Assembly (NCBI GenBank): GCA_016124945.1
Contig: WGMT01000056.1
Location: forward strand, 30,216-94,215
DNA: 64,000 nt
Origin: a bacterium
GTDB lineage: Bacteria; Chloroflexota; Anaerolineae; Caldilineales; Caldilineaceae
Direction of reading: 5' to 3'
The notes below the pieces were generated by a model. That model worked only from the letters and a program-made list of their open reading frames with translations, was not told where the DNA came from and did not search any database. Shown here one piece after another: positions 47,908 through 56,754 of the stretch. Positions within the stretch are counted from its first letter, which is position 1, and every line of letters begins with the position of its first letter. The translations under genes and the position numbers were made by a program.

Positions 47908-48951
47908 ATGATCTACCTCTTCCTCGACGCCGACGAATATCTGCTCAGCCGCCGCGTGGCGGCGTTGAAGGCTGCACTGGGTGATCCAGAGATGGCCGAT
48001 CTCAACATGTCCACAGTGGAGGGGAACCGCACCAACGTGGCCGAGATCCTCTACCTGGCGGGGACGATGCCCTTCCTGGCCGAGCGACGGCTGCTTATCG
48101 TCAATGGCTTCCTGGCGCAGTTAGACAAGCGCATGGCTGCAAGCAAGGGGACAGACGGCGCGGCCTACGACGAGGCGGTGCGCCTGATGGAGGAACTGCG
48201 CAACGCGCCGGAGACGTGTGACGTCCTCTTCGTTGACGCCGGTGTGGACAAGCGCCGTCATCTGTGGAAGGGTTTCTCCCAGGGCAAGGGGAACGACGAA
48301 CGTAAGGTCCCCGGCCTGGCCGATCTGGTAAAAGACAAGGTGATCGTCCACGAAGAACTGACGACCCCTGATCCCAAGCAACTGCCCGGCTGGATCAGCC
48401 GCTACGCCCAAGACAACAAGATCGCCATCGAAGGGCAGGCGGTGCAGATGCTGGCCAACTTCGTGGGCGCCGACCTGCGCCGCCTGGGCAACGAGTTACA
48501 AAAGCTGGCCGCCTACGCCTGGGGGCGACGCATCACTGCCGCCGACGTGCAGGCGATGGTCAGCGACGCCAGCGAAGCGCTGATCTGGGATCTCACCGAC
48601 GCCCTCAGCCAGCGCGATGGCCGTAAAGCCATGCGCTCGCTCTACGAACTGCGCCGTGGCGATGCCAATCCTTTCTACCTGCTCACCATGATGGCGCGCC
48701 AATATCGCATCCTCATCAAAGTGAAAGACGCTGTCAGCGCCGGCGGCGGCAATGAATACGACATTGCCAAACAGGTGGGCGAAAGCCCCTACCCGGTGAA
48801 AAAAGCCATGCAGCAGGCCCGCGCCTACCGCATGGCCGATCTACAAGCCATCATGGATCGTCTCCTGCGCGCCGACTTCGCCATGAAAACCGGCGCAGAC
48901 GCAGAAACAGAAATTGATGTGCTGGTAGCCGAACTAACGCAAAGGAATTGA
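47908..48951 (+). CDS. holA: DNA polymerase III delta subunit
   Basis: 347 residues, the clamp-loader subunit that opens the beta clamp. Typical features: the N-terminal YLFLDADEYLL, the clamp-binding region TMPFLAERRLLIVNGF, and the collar-domain sequence IWDLTDALSQRDGRKAMRSL. There is no ribosome binding site; the bases before the ATG are repeat units. The TGA stop lies in the first unit of the next repeat, so the gene is bracketed by repeats on both sides. Confidence 0.92.
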   Translation: MIYLFLDADEYLLSRRVAALKAALGDPEMADLNMSTVEGNRTNVAEILYLAGTMPFLAERRLLIVNGFLAQLDKRMAASKGTDGAAYDEAVRLMEELRNAPETCDVLFVDAGVDKRRHLWKGFSQGKGNDERKVPGLADLVKDKVIVHEELTTPDPKQLPGWISRYAQDNKIAIEGQAVQMLANFVGADLRRLGNELQKLAAYAWGRRITAADVQAMVSDASEALIWDLTDALSQRDGRKAMRSLYELRRGDANPFYLLTMMARQYRILIKVKDAVSAGGGNEYDIAKQVGESPYPVKKAMQQARAYRMADLQAIMDRLLRADFAMKTGADAETEIDVLVAELTQRN

Positions 48952-49107
48952 CGATTGACGATTTTCGATTGATGATTTCTCGTCGAGATATGAATCTTCG
49001 ATTGGGGTTTGACAGGTAGACATTGCGATGAACGTTCACATCCTCAACACGTCAATCGAAAATCGAAAATCGTAAATTGTTCATCGTCAATCGAAAATCG
49101 TAAATAA
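48947..49107 (+). repeat. Inverted tandem-repeat element between holA and the M16 gene
   Basis: ATTGACG units on the left, CAATCGAAAATCGTAA-type units on the right. The interior GAACGTTCACATCCTCAACACG-like segment (49029-49050) matches the interior of the insertions in the YfhO-like gene. Confidence 0.85.
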
Positions 49108-49117
49108 GGAGACCCAA

Positions 49118-50398
49118 ATGACGCTTTCTCCAACCTACGCCATCCCCGGCCCCGAGACGGTGCACCGCGAGAGGCTTGACAATGGCATCACCGTGCTGGT
49201 GCGCCTCAATCGATCCGCACCGGTAGTAGTGCTGGATGGTTACCTGCCCTCGGGCAGCATTCATGAAGCGCGGGAAAAGGCGGGGCTCTCCAGTTTTGTC
49301 TCATCGCTGGCTACCCGCGGCAGTGAAAACTATGATTTCGACACCTTCAACGAGATCGTGGAATCGGTAGGCGCCAGCGTCAGCGTGGGCGGGGGGACGC
49401 ACGTCACCAGCTTTGGCTGTGAGAGCCTGGTCGAAGACTTCCCACAGATGCTCACACTGCTGGCCGATGCGCTGCGCCGCCCTGTTTTCCCTGCGGAGCA
49501 GGTGGAACGGGTGCGCGGACAGTGGCTGGTGCGTCTGCAAGAACGCGAGCAGAGCACACGCAGCGTCGCCTACCGTCGCTTTGGTGAGACGATCTACGGC
49601 GATCACCCATACGGTTTGCCTACTTCGGGCTATCCAGAGACGATCAGCACCATCACCCGTGAGGACTTGGTGGACTTCCACGTGCAGCGCTACACACCGA
49701 ACGGCGCCATCGTCGTTGTCAGCGGAGACATCGAAGCCGATGTTGCCGTTGATCTGGTGCGCAAGCAGTTGGGCGACTGGCAAGGCTCACCCACCGATCA
49801 GGCCATCCCGCCGGTGCAGCGTCACAGCGACGTGCGCCGCGAAATGGCCGTCATGCCCGGCAAAGTGCAGTCGGACATTGTGATTGGCTGCCTGGCGATT
49901 TCCCGCTCCGATCCCGACTACTATGCCATCCAGGTAGCCAATAACATCCTGGGGCGCTTCGGGCTGATGGGGCGGCTGGGGGAAATTGTGCGGGAGAAGC
50001 AGGGGCTGGCCTACTACAGCTACAGCGTCCTCGACACGGATCTGGGCGTCGGCCCGTGGATGGCGATGGCGGGCGTCAACCCTGTCAATGTCAACCTGGC
50101 CGTGGACAGCATCCTCCACGAGTTCGAACGGCTGGGCAACGAACCGGTCGACGCCGAAGAACTTTCCGACAGCCAGGCCAACATGACGGGCTCCTTGCCG
50201 TTGCGTTTAGAGACCAACGACGGCGTCGCCTCCATTCTCCTCAGCATGGAGTGGTACGACCTTGGCCTCGACTACATGCACACCTACGCCGACCGCATCA
50301 ACGCCGTCACCATCGAAGACGTGCAACGCGTAGCGAAGACGTACTTACGTCCTGACGCGTACACGTTGGTGGTAGCTGGGCCGGAAATTGGTAATTAG
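49118..50398 (+). CDS. M16 peptidase-family protein without the zinc motif
   Basis: 426 residues with the two-lobed half of an M16 (insulinase/processing-peptidase) protein: LDNGITVLVRLNRSAP, GLSSFVSSLATRGSENYDF, YRRFGETIYGDHPYG. Where active members have His-x-x-Glu-His, this protein has SSFVSSL, so it lacks the metal ligands. Such subunits normally pair with an active M16 partner; none is encoded here. AAGGAG lies six bases before the ATG. The last residues (EIGN) and stop come from a repeat. Confidence 0.88.
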   Translation: MTLSPTYAIPGPETVHRERLDNGITVLVRLNRSAPVVVLDGYLPSGSIHEAREKAGLSSFVSSLATRGSENYDFDTFNEIVESVGASVSVGGGTHVTSFGCESLVEDFPQMLTLLADALRRPVFPAEQVERVRGQWLVRLQEREQSTRSVAYRRFGETIYGDHPYGLPTSGYPETISTITREDLVDFHVQRYTPNGAIVVVSGDIEADVAVDLVRKQLGDWQGSPTDQAIPPVQRHSDVRREMAVMPGKVQSDIVIGCLAISRSDPDYYAIQVANNILGRFGLMGRLGEIVREKQGLAYYSYSVLDTDLGVGPWMAMAGVNPVNVNLAVDSILHEFERLGNEPVDAEELSDSQANMTGSLPLRLETNDGVASILLSMEWYDLGLDYMHTYADRINAVTIEDVQRVAKTYLRPDAYTLVVAGPEIGN

Positions 50399-50410
50399 GG
50401 ATTAGGGAAA

Positions 50411-50474
50411 GATGATGGGATGATGAGATGATGGTTCTAAACAACCATCATCTCATCATCCCATCATCTTTTTC
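50411..50474 (+). terminator. 26-bp perfect hairpin terminator
   Basis: Arms 50411-50436 and 50443-50468 of GATGATG-type units, loop CTAAAC, followed by five T. It ends the M16 gene unit and insulates the mazEF promoter. Confidence 0.93.
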
Positions 50475-50478
50475 ATAC

Positions 50479-50507
50479 TTGACAGACTGATTGCATGTAA
50501 TTACAAT
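50479..50507 (+). promoter_or_regulatory. Consensus promoter with operator-like palindrome for mazEF
   Basis: TTGACA (50479-50484), 17-base spacer, TACAAT (50502-50507). The palindrome TGTAATTACA (50496-50505) overlaps the -10 box and is a candidate site for MazE or MazEF autorepression. Confidence 0.8.
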
Positions 50508-50545
50508 GTGCCTACGTGTTGTGGCTATATACATGAGGTGCTGCC

Positions 50546-50806
50546 ATGTCGACTATCGTAAAGACGCGCATTGTCAAGATTGGTAATTCGCAGGGGATTC
50601 GCATCCCAAAGCTGCTGCTTGAGCAGAGCAATCTGGGCGAGGATGTGGAGTTGGCTTTAGAACAGGATCAAATTGTTGTGCGGGCGGCTCGTCCTGTGCG
50701 GCATGGATGGGATGAGGCGTTTGCCAAAATGCATGAGCAAGGCGATGATGTGCTGCTGGATGAGTATGTTCCCACAAATTGGGATGAAGAGGAGTGGGAA
50801 TGGTGA
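50546..50806 (+). CDS. mazE: MazE/AbrB-type antitoxin
   Basis: 86 residues. The AbrB/MazE swapped-hairpin domain is clear (RIVKIGNSQGIRIPKLLLEQ, about 8-27), and the acidic C-terminus (NWDEEEWEW) should wrap the toxin. GAGGTG precedes the ATG. The gene overlaps mazF and has its own consensus promoter with an operator-like palindrome. Confidence 0.92.
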   Translation: MSTIVKTRIVKIGNSQGIRIPKLLLEQSNLGEDVELALEQDQIVVRAARPVRHGWDEAFAKMHEQGDDVLLDEYVPTNWDEEEWEW

Positions 50807-51123
50807 TGAAGCGGTTCGACGTCTATTTGGTCAACTTAGATCCAACGGTTGGCAGTGAAATCAAGAAGACGCGACCCTGCTTGATCATATCTCCAGACGA
50901 GATGAACCGCTGGATCAGAACCGTGATTGTTGCACCCATGTCTACACATGGACAGTCCTATCCTACACGTGTAGGGTGTACATTTGAGGGGGAAGACGGA
51001 CAGGTCGTGCTGGATCAAATCCGTTCCGTCGATAAAGTACGTTTGTTAAAGCGGCTTGGCAGAATCGATAAGTCGACGCAGCATGAAGTATTATTGGTGT
51101 TGGCAGATATGTTTGCCGAGTAA
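50800..51123 (+). CDS. mazF: MazF/PemK-type mRNA interferase toxin
   Basis: 107 residues from ATG 50800 (GGAG five bases upstream); ATG 50806 is an alternative. The PemK/MazF fold shows in FDVYLVNLDPTVGSEIKKTRPCLIIS and APMSTHGQSYPTRV, which contain the usual catalytic Arg and Thr/Ser. It should cut mRNA at a short sequence when free of MazE. Start overlaps the mazE 3' end. Confidence 0.93.
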   Translation: MVMKRFDVYLVNLDPTVGSEIKKTRPCLIISPDEMNRWIRTVIVAPMSTHGQSYPTRVGCTFEGEDGQVVLDQIRSVDKVRLLKRLGRIDKSTQHEVLLVLADMFAE

Positions 51124-51134
51124 TTGACAAACTA

Positions 51135-51166
51135 AACGCACGGACGATCACTCGTCCGTGCGTTTT
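51135..51166. terminator. Bidirectional terminator between mazF and the TyrA-like gene
   Basis: A 13-bp perfect stem (51135-51147 with 51152-51164, loop TCAC) followed by a T run on the plus strand and preceded by A-rich sequence. It overlaps the end of the convergent gene. Confidence 0.9.
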
Positions 51167-52122
51167 TTGTTGCGGTTGCCCATGAGTCCGCCAAAGAACA
51201 TCTGCTGGAACATGCCGCGTTGGTCTTCTTTGGGGAACTCGACGACTCTGTCCCAATCTTTGAGGCGAGCCTGGCGTTCCCAGCGGATGTGCTCTTCGGT
51301 GGCGTTGGTGAGGGCTGCGCTGAGGGTTTCTTCGTCTTCGGCGGCGAGGGTTTGCCGCCACTCTTTCAGCACTTCTTCAAACGTATCCAGGCTGCGCAGG
51401 ACATTTTCGCGGTTGACAAAGAGGGTGCGCGCCAGTTCTTTGCCGTTCTCGCCAAAGTCGGTGCTCTTGGCAAAGACAGCGGCGGCCAACTTTTTGCTGT
51501 CGCGCCAACTGGGGTTGGCGCTACACGCCTGCATCAACGCTGCGCCCATCAACCGCGGCAGATGTTCCACCATGCTGATGATGCCATCATGTTCCAGCAC
51601 GTCGACGTAGAGTGGCGTGGCCCCGGCGCGTGCCACCAGATTGTTGATCAACTCCACCGCGCTGGGATCGGTCTCCACATCCGCGCCGATGGCGAACTGG
51701 ATTTCGTCGAAGAGATCGGCGCGTGGTTCCAATACGCTGCCCAATCCGGTGTAAATCGGGTGGCCCACCACGAAATGAATGTGCGGCGGCAGGGCGCGGC
51801 GGGCAAAGTCGAGCACTGGCTGCATCACATCGCTGATGGCAAAGATGACGGCGCCTTCGCTTAAGTCCTCCTGAATCTGTTCGAGCAGTTCGGGCAACTC
51901 GTTCACCGGCGTGGCTGCGATCACCAGACTGGCCTTGTCACATGCGCTGTGCAAATTCCACTCGGTACGCTGCACTGCGCCCATGCGCTTCGCCGCCGAC
52001 GCTACTTCCGGCTCGCGATCGTGGCCCACAATCTCAAAATCCAGCGGCTCCCGTTGCAACGCCGCGCCCAAACTTGCCCCCGTCAATCCTAATCCGATAA
52101 TTGCAATGCGTGATTTCGCCAT
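51148..52122 (-). CDS. Prephenate dehydrogenase-like protein (TyrA family)
   Basis: About 324 residues from ATG 52122, with AAGGGACG upstream; the longer open frame upstream overlaps the HD gene. The N-terminal Rossmann fold has IAIIGLGLTGASLGAAL, and VVGHPIYTGLG plus the helical C-terminal half match TyrA-type dehydrogenases, which make 4-hydroxyphenylpyruvate for tyrosine. The match to characterised TyrA is partial, so a related oxidoreductase is possible. Confidence 0.8.
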   Translation of the reverse strand: MAKSRIAIIGLGLTGASLGAALQREPLDFEIVGHDREPEVASAAKRMGAVQRTEWNLHSACDKASLVIAATPVNELPELLEQIQEDLSEGAVIFAISDVMQPVLDFARRALPPHIHFVVGHPIYTGLGSVLEPRADLFDEIQFAIGADVETDPSAVELINNLVARAGATPLYVDVLEHDGIISMVEHLPRLMGAALMQACSANPSWRDSKKLAAAVFAKSTDFGENGKELARTLFVNRENVLRSLDTFEEVLKEWRQTLAAEDEETLSAALTNATEEHIRWERQARLKDWDRVVEFPKEDQRGMFQQMFFGGLMGNRNKKRTDE

Positions 52123-52138
52123 GTCTGTCGTCCCTTCC

Positions 52139-52783
52139 CTAATTTCGGCAATCTGCCCACTGCAAGAGCAGCAGGAGTTTTTCGTTGTCGTCCTCAGGCG
52201 CATGGCCGAGGACGTCTTGATGGTGTTCGATGAGCCAGCAGGTGAGTTCGCTACAGCCGTCTTCTTTGGCCCATTGTGCGCCGATGGCGGGATGCGCGTG
52301 GTGAACGTAGAGGGCATAACGCCAGCCAAATGCGGGATCGTCCACTGCCCAGCGTTCCAGCAACGACGGCGTCAGCTTGTCGAGCAGCACCAGCGGTCCA
52401 CGCAGCCAGGGTGAAAGGTGAACGTCGGCCTGTTCGGCAGCAATTTTGCCCACGTCGTGTAGCAGTGCCGCCGCCGCCAGTTCGGGCCGGGCAACATTGG
52501 CTTTTTGCAGCATGTAGAGGACGTTGAGGCTGTGGCGTTGTGCGTCCACCGGCATCTGGCAGAAGTGGGCCACCCCAGCCCTGGGCAAAAGCCGGCTGAC
52601 TGTGACCATTTCGTCGGCGCGGACCTGTGCGGTGATGCCACGCACAAATTGACGCAAGCGGTAGCCTATCCCAATAGCCCACCCAGGCTTCTGTTTGCTC
52701 TTTGATAGGTCGGCGGGCAGAGGCGCGGCTTTCCCTTCAACTGTAGCTGCTGTGTCATTTTGTGTGTAAACACGACTGTTCAT
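52139..52783 (-). CDS. HD-domain phosphohydrolase
   Basis: About 214 residues from ATG 52783 (GGAG five bases upstream). The HD motif lies in AAALLHDVGKIAAEQ, with an upstream His in QRHSLNVLYML and downstream YVHHAHPAIG and IEHHQD, as in HD hydrolases that act on nucleotides or phosphate esters. Substrate unknown. It ends 16 bases before the TyrA-like gene, forming a two-gene unit. Confidence 0.85.
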   Translation of the reverse strand: MNSRVYTQNDTAATVEGKAAPLPADLSKSKQKPGWAIGIGYRLRQFVRGITAQVRADEMVTVSRLLPRAGVAHFCQMPVDAQRHSLNVLYMLQKANVARPELAAAALLHDVGKIAAEQADVHLSPWLRGPLVLLDKLTPSLLERWAVDDPAFGWRYALYVHHAHPAIGAQWAKEDGCSELTCWLIEHHQDVLGHAPEDDNEKLLLLLQWADCRN

Positions 52784-52867
52784 ATCGCTCCGCATCATAG
52801 CCGCGATGATACCCAAAGATCGAAGTGCAATCAAATATCCGCCCAATTTGCCGAAATCTCCTGCCGG

Positions 52868-53614
52868 CTAGAGCAACAACGTGATCATACCGCTGGTGAT
52901 GGCACGCACCGGCCCAATGATTAAACCGGGCGCCAGGAAGATGACGAGGAAGAGTAACAAGAACCCGTAGCGGCTAAACTGCACCTGTAGATCGTACATG
53001 CTGCTGGGCAGTAGGGCAAAGAGGATGTGTGAACCATCCAGTGGTGGGATAGGAATCAGGTTGAAGACAAAAAGCGCCACGTTGATGAAGATGAACGATT
53101 CCACAAATCGCAGATAAAAGTTGAGGAAGAGGCTGGGCACCGTCCCATCCAGTACCGGCAAAATGCGCAAAGAGAGGATCAGCAGCGCCGCCAGCACCAG
53201 GTTACTCACCGGGCCGGCTAGCGACACGATAATCGACGCCATCCTTGGATCAATATTGACGTTGCGCGGGTTCCACTGTACCGGCTTGGCCCAGCCGAAA
53301 CCAGCGAAGAAAATCAACACTGCGCCGATGGGATCGATATGTGCCAGTGGGTTAAAGGTAAACCGTCCTTGCCGACGGGGTGTCTCATCGCCCAATCCCA
53401 CCGCCGCCGCCGCATGTGCCATCTCGTGGATCGGAAAGGCAATGAAGATAATCGCCGCCGCCGCCAAAATCCAGCTTGGATCGCCGAGCCGCCCCAATGG
53501 ACTGCCACCTGCAAAGAGTAGCCCCGCCACCACCAACACCCCTATCACGAGCACGCCGATCTTTTGGTTTTGCGTCAAAGCATTCCAGCCATAGCCGGAG
53601 GGTCTGTTATACAT
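52868..53614 (-). CDS. M50-family site-2-type membrane metalloprotease
   Basis: About 248 residues from ATG 53614, with around six membrane helices. The zinc motif HEMAH lies in IAFPIHEMAHAAAA, and the third ligand in IPIPPLDGSHIL. This is the short M50B (Rip3/SREBP-type) form without a PDZ or CBS domain. These enzymes cut within the membrane, often to release transcription factors. No anti-sigma factor is next to it. Confidence 0.92.
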   Translation of the reverse strand: MYNRPSGYGWNALTQNQKIGVLVIGVLVVAGLLFAGGSPLGRLGDPSWILAAAAIIFIAFPIHEMAHAAAAVGLGDETPRRQGRFTFNPLAHIDPIGAVLIFFAGFGWAKPVQWNPRNVNIDPRMASIIVSLAGPVSNLVLAALLILSLRILPVLDGTVPSLFLNFYLRFVESFIFINVALFVFNLIPIPPLDGSHILFALLPSSMYDLQVQFSRYGFLLLFLVIFLAPGLIIGPVRAITSGMITLLL

Positions 53615-53657
53615 AATGAAATGAAAGCCTTTCGTCGATGAAGAGGGGATTAGGCTG

Positions 53658-53738
53658 TGTTGACATTTCACAGGTCTCCTCTGGTCAATTTGGCATTGAG
53701 CGACAACTTACCAGGAGACCGCACTGTAAATGTCAACA
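53658..53738 (+). repeat. Imperfect inverted repeat
   Basis: TGTTGACATTTCACAGGTCT (53658 on) is matched by a complement ending TAAATGTCAACA (53738), with a few unpaired bases. It lies between the M50 and PMT-type genes. Confidence 0.75.
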
Positions 53739-53819
53739 GAACCTAGTGAGTAGGGGCTGCGTTTGGGGAGCACAGATGTCAATATACGTCGCTGTGTAAA
53801 GCGTCCCAATCACCACTCA

Positions 53820-55475
53820 CTAATTACCAATCCCTAGTTTGTACTTCCTGGCCTCAATGCCGTGGAAAAATGTCCGCTCCAGTATTTCGCCGTTTTCGTC
53901 GAGCCAGCGCACCATGAGATTGCGTGGATCCCAGGTGCCGGCTTCCACCAGGATCACCCAGGCATCGGTGTAGCCGACGATCTGGCGGCGCATATTGTCG
54001 TCTACTTGAGCCATGGCGGCGTCATCAGTCAGTTCGTTGCGCGTCCATGGCCCTTCGATCCAGGGCATCAGGCGCAGGTCGCTTTCGTCAAATGGATCGG
54101 GGCCATAATCGCTGGTGTAGTAACGATACGCGTAGTGAGTATACGGAATCTGTAAGATTAGCAGGTCATCAGACGCCCGACGTTCCATTACATGTTGGAT
54201 AGTTTCGCGTAGTTGTGTTTTGTTGGGCGTATGCGTCTGCTGCCAACCAGTCCACAGCCAGAAGACGGCGATGTAAGCTACCACCGCCAGCGCCAGGATC
54301 GTCGCCCAGCGTCCGCCGCTGTGACGGATCACCTGTACACCGAGGGCAAAGATCAAAGCGAACGACGGCGCAATCCAGATCACATAGCGGTCCACAAAGA
54401 TTGGCTTGATCAGGCTCACGCCGTAGATCAAGAGGACAGGCAGCACCAACCAAGCGGTGATCATGGCCATGCGCAGCCGTCCGTCAATGTTCAGCAGCAA
54501 GGGGCGAACGTCTTGGCTGGAGGAGCGCAGCTCCTGATAGCCCACCAACAACCCCGCCATGCCCAAAAAGAAGATTGGCACCAGCCAGCCGGTCGCTACA
54601 TCGACGAACGCACCCCGGGTGTGTCCAAGCAAGAGGACGCGTAAAATTTCGGTAAGGGGTGTAAAGCCGTAGCCGGTTTCATAGTCAAGACTGGTCAGGT
54701 AATGCCATTGCCACCAGACAAGTGGCAAATAAGGCACCACAAAGCCGCTCAGCGCGCCGACATAACCTTGCCAGCGTATGCGGTTCAACGGCCAGGCCAG
54801 CAAAAACCAAACAAAATGCATTGGCAGAATCAGCGCTGTGAGCAGGTGGGTGTAGATCGAAATCGATGTGACCAATAGATAACGCAGCCAGCGCCTTGCC
54901 CCACCGTTGCGCATCGCTTCCAGCCAACTCCATGTGGAAAGCAGCGTGAGCAGCACCACCAGTGCGTACATTTTACCTTCCTGGCTGTACCAGAGTTGGT
55001 ATGGGTTAAACGCCAGAAAGAGCGCAGCCAACAGCGGCGCGTTCGCCAATCCACGGCTGCCTGCGCTAGGCATCAAGCGTCTTGCCACCTGCCAGATCAA
55101 CGCCACCGCCACCACCCCGAAAAGGACAGACGTATAGCGCAGCGCAAACTCAGTGGTCCCTACCAGCGCAAACCACGGGCGCAGGAGTAGGTAGTAAAGT
55201 GGTCCATTTTGTGCGGGCGAAATGAACATGCTCAAGTTTTCGCTGATCGGGCGAACGGCAAAGCGGATCACGTCGACCTCGTCGCGCCAGAGGCTCTGCT
55301 CGGTGAGGCCCACCATGCGCCAAGCAAATGCGGCCAACAGTAGGACAAGCATTGCAACACGCGTCGAAATCAACGTGCCCACCTGTTGAGCCAACTGACT
55401 TTGCGGCAGAGCGGAAGGTTCCGCCACACTCGATTTATCGTGTTGCGCCACTGTGTGAAAGGTCCGAGAAAACAA
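53820..55475 (-). CDS. PMT-type membrane glycosyltransferase
   Basis: 551 residues from TTG 55475, with GGAGC just upstream. About ten membrane helices and the first-loop acidic motif SLWRDEVDVIRFA identify a GT39/PMT_2-type enzyme using a lipid-linked sugar. A soluble domain follows the last helix (about 405-551). The final LGIGN and TAG stop come from a tandem-repeat arm (53801-53838). It is upstream of no obvious partner, and its target is unknown. Confidence 0.85.
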   Translation of the reverse strand: MFSRTFHTVAQHDKSSVAEPSALPQSQLAQQVGTLISTRVAMLVLLLAAFAWRMVGLTEQSLWRDEVDVIRFAVRPISENLSMFISPAQNGPLYYLLLRPWFALVGTTEFALRYTSVLFGVVAVALIWQVARRLMPSAGSRGLANAPLLAALFLAFNPYQLWYSQEGKMYALVVLLTLLSTWSWLEAMRNGGARRWLRYLLVTSISIYTHLLTALILPMHFVWFLLAWPLNRIRWQGYVGALSGFVVPYLPLVWWQWHYLTSLDYETGYGFTPLTEILRVLLLGHTRGAFVDVATGWLVPIFFLGMAGLLVGYQELRSSSQDVRPLLLNIDGRLRMAMITAWLVLPVLLIYGVSLIKPIFVDRYVIWIAPSFALIFALGVQVIRHSGGRWATILALAVVAYIAVFWLWTGWQQTHTPNKTQLRETIQHVMERRASDDLLILQIPYTHYAYRYYTSDYGPDPFDESDLRLMPWIEGPWTRNELTDDAAMAQVDDNMRRQIVGYTDAWVILVEAGTWDPRNLMVRWLDENGEILERTFFHGIEARKYKLGIGN

Positions 55476-55495
55476 AACTAGCTCCGTCTTTCTGC

Positions 55496-56140
55496 CTACG
55501 GCAATGATGCCGGCCAGACGTCGTCGTCGGGCGGGCGCATGCGACGCTCGGTTTTATCCTCGACGTCGAAGTGGGCGTGTTCATCGGGTTCCAGCGTATA
55601 GAGGTCATAGCGCGCCCGCTCACGTTGGCTGAAGTAGATCCCACCGATGACGCCCGACACCACAAAAAAGATCAACGAGCCGCATACAAACCAAAGCCAA
55701 ACGGCTACATTGGCCATGCTGCTCAATACGTCATTAATGATCATGGCAAGATTCAGGGGTTCCGTGGCCGGTGGCTCGGCAATAGGACGATCCACGGGCG
55801 GCAGCGGAAGCAGGAGCGTTGTCGTCTCATCGGGTGTGGCCGTGGTATCCGGCGCGATGCCGGCATCGACGGCCGCTGTGGCGAACGGATCGGGTGTGGC
55901 CGTGGCAAACGGGTCGGGCGTGGGCGTGGCAAACGGATCGGGCGTGGGCGTGGCGAATGGACTGTTTTGCTGTGTTGAATCGATGGGCGACCCTTGAGTC
56001 ATGGGCGCAGCGTCTGTCTGCAACCAGAACGCGAGGACAAGGGCGATCCCAAGAAAGAGCGACAACCGCCGCAGTGTGGTCAAGCGCGGCAGGATTGCTA
56101 GGGTGGCAGCACTGCGTTTGAAAACCTTGAGAAAACTCAT
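55496..56140 (-). CDS. Membrane protein with repeated PTPDPFAT stalk, unknown function
   Basis: About 214 residues from ATG 56140. A signal or anchor helix (about 24-42) precedes a Pro/Thr-rich region with tandem PTPDPFAT octapeptides (about 62-90). A second membrane helix (about 145-170) is followed by an acidic C-terminal tail. The outside part looks like a surface stalk. It follows a similar Pro-rich protein gene by 13 bases, so the two are probably co-transcribed. Confidence 0.65.
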   Translation of the reverse strand: MSFLKVFKRSAATLAILPRLTTLRRLSLFLGIALVLAFWLQTDAAPMTQGSPIDSTQQNSPFATPTPDPFATPTPDPFATATPDPFATAAVDAGIAPDTTATPDETTTLLLPLPPVDRPIAEPPATEPLNLAMIINDVLSSMANVAVWLWFVCGSLIFFVVSGVIGGIYFSQRERARYDLYTLEPDEHAHFDVEDKTERRMRPPDDDVWPASLP

Positions 56141-56153
56141 ATGTCGATTCCCG

Positions 56154-56606
56154 TTACGACCGTCGCGCTTGGGCGATGATCGACACCACGACACCCACCA
56201 GCCCGACCAGAATCATCCCTACCAAAACCAGGCTGAGCTGCGCCCGTACCGGTTCCACCATGCCAGGACTCGTCACCGGTGTGGCCAGCTCAGTCGGCGC
56301 TGTCTCAACAGCAAGTTCTTCCTCAATGGGTTGGGGTGTGGGCTCCCCCTGCAGCGGATGGGGTGCCGGATCGATAACCTCAGGCGTCACCTGTGAAGGG
56401 ATAGGCGCCAGATCGTTGCTTGGCGGCGGGACAACGGGCGAAGTATCTATCTGTGGCAACGGCGAGAGTGGAGACGTCTCCTGCGGAAGAACTGGGCGAG
56501 CATCGGCGGTGAATGTCAGAAAGATCGACAGACCGGCTGCGGCCAGCAAGCAAACAAGTAGGAAGAGGCGGCGTTGAATGGTCGGTGAATGTGTGGATCG
56601 AAACAT
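56154..56606 (-). CDS. Exported Pro-rich protein with C-terminal membrane helix, unknown function
   Basis: 150 residues: signal sequence (about 12-33), a Pro/Thr/Glu-rich middle (35-118) and a membrane helix near the end (about 122-144) with a short RRS tail. It resembles LPXTG-less surface stalk proteins. It is paired with the next gene, which has the same layout. No recognised domain. Confidence 0.65.
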   Translation of the reverse strand: MFRSTHSPTIQRRLFLLVCLLAAAGLSIFLTFTADARPVLPQETSPLSPLPQIDTSPVVPPPSNDLAPIPSQVTPEVIDPAPHPLQGEPTPQPIEEELAVETAPTELATPVTSPGMVEPVRAQLSLVLVGMILVGLVGVVVSIIAQARRS

Positions 56607-56676
56607 AATCCTCGGCTCAGCGTCGCAGAGATGAAGGTTGCAAACATTAGCTTAAACGAAGTGTACAAACTTCAAG

Positions 56677-56706
56677 ATTATACATGCGCGCCGAAGGAAG
56701 TAACAA
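56677..56706 (-). promoter_or_regulatory. Promoter of the two stalk-protein genes
   Basis: On the minus strand TTGTTA (56701-56706), 18-base spacer, TATAAT (56677-56682). The predicted leader is about 65 bases. Confidence 0.5.
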
Positions 56707-56754
56707 TAAACAAGCAATAAACAAGCGATAAACAAAAGGTAAAGCTTTTACAAA

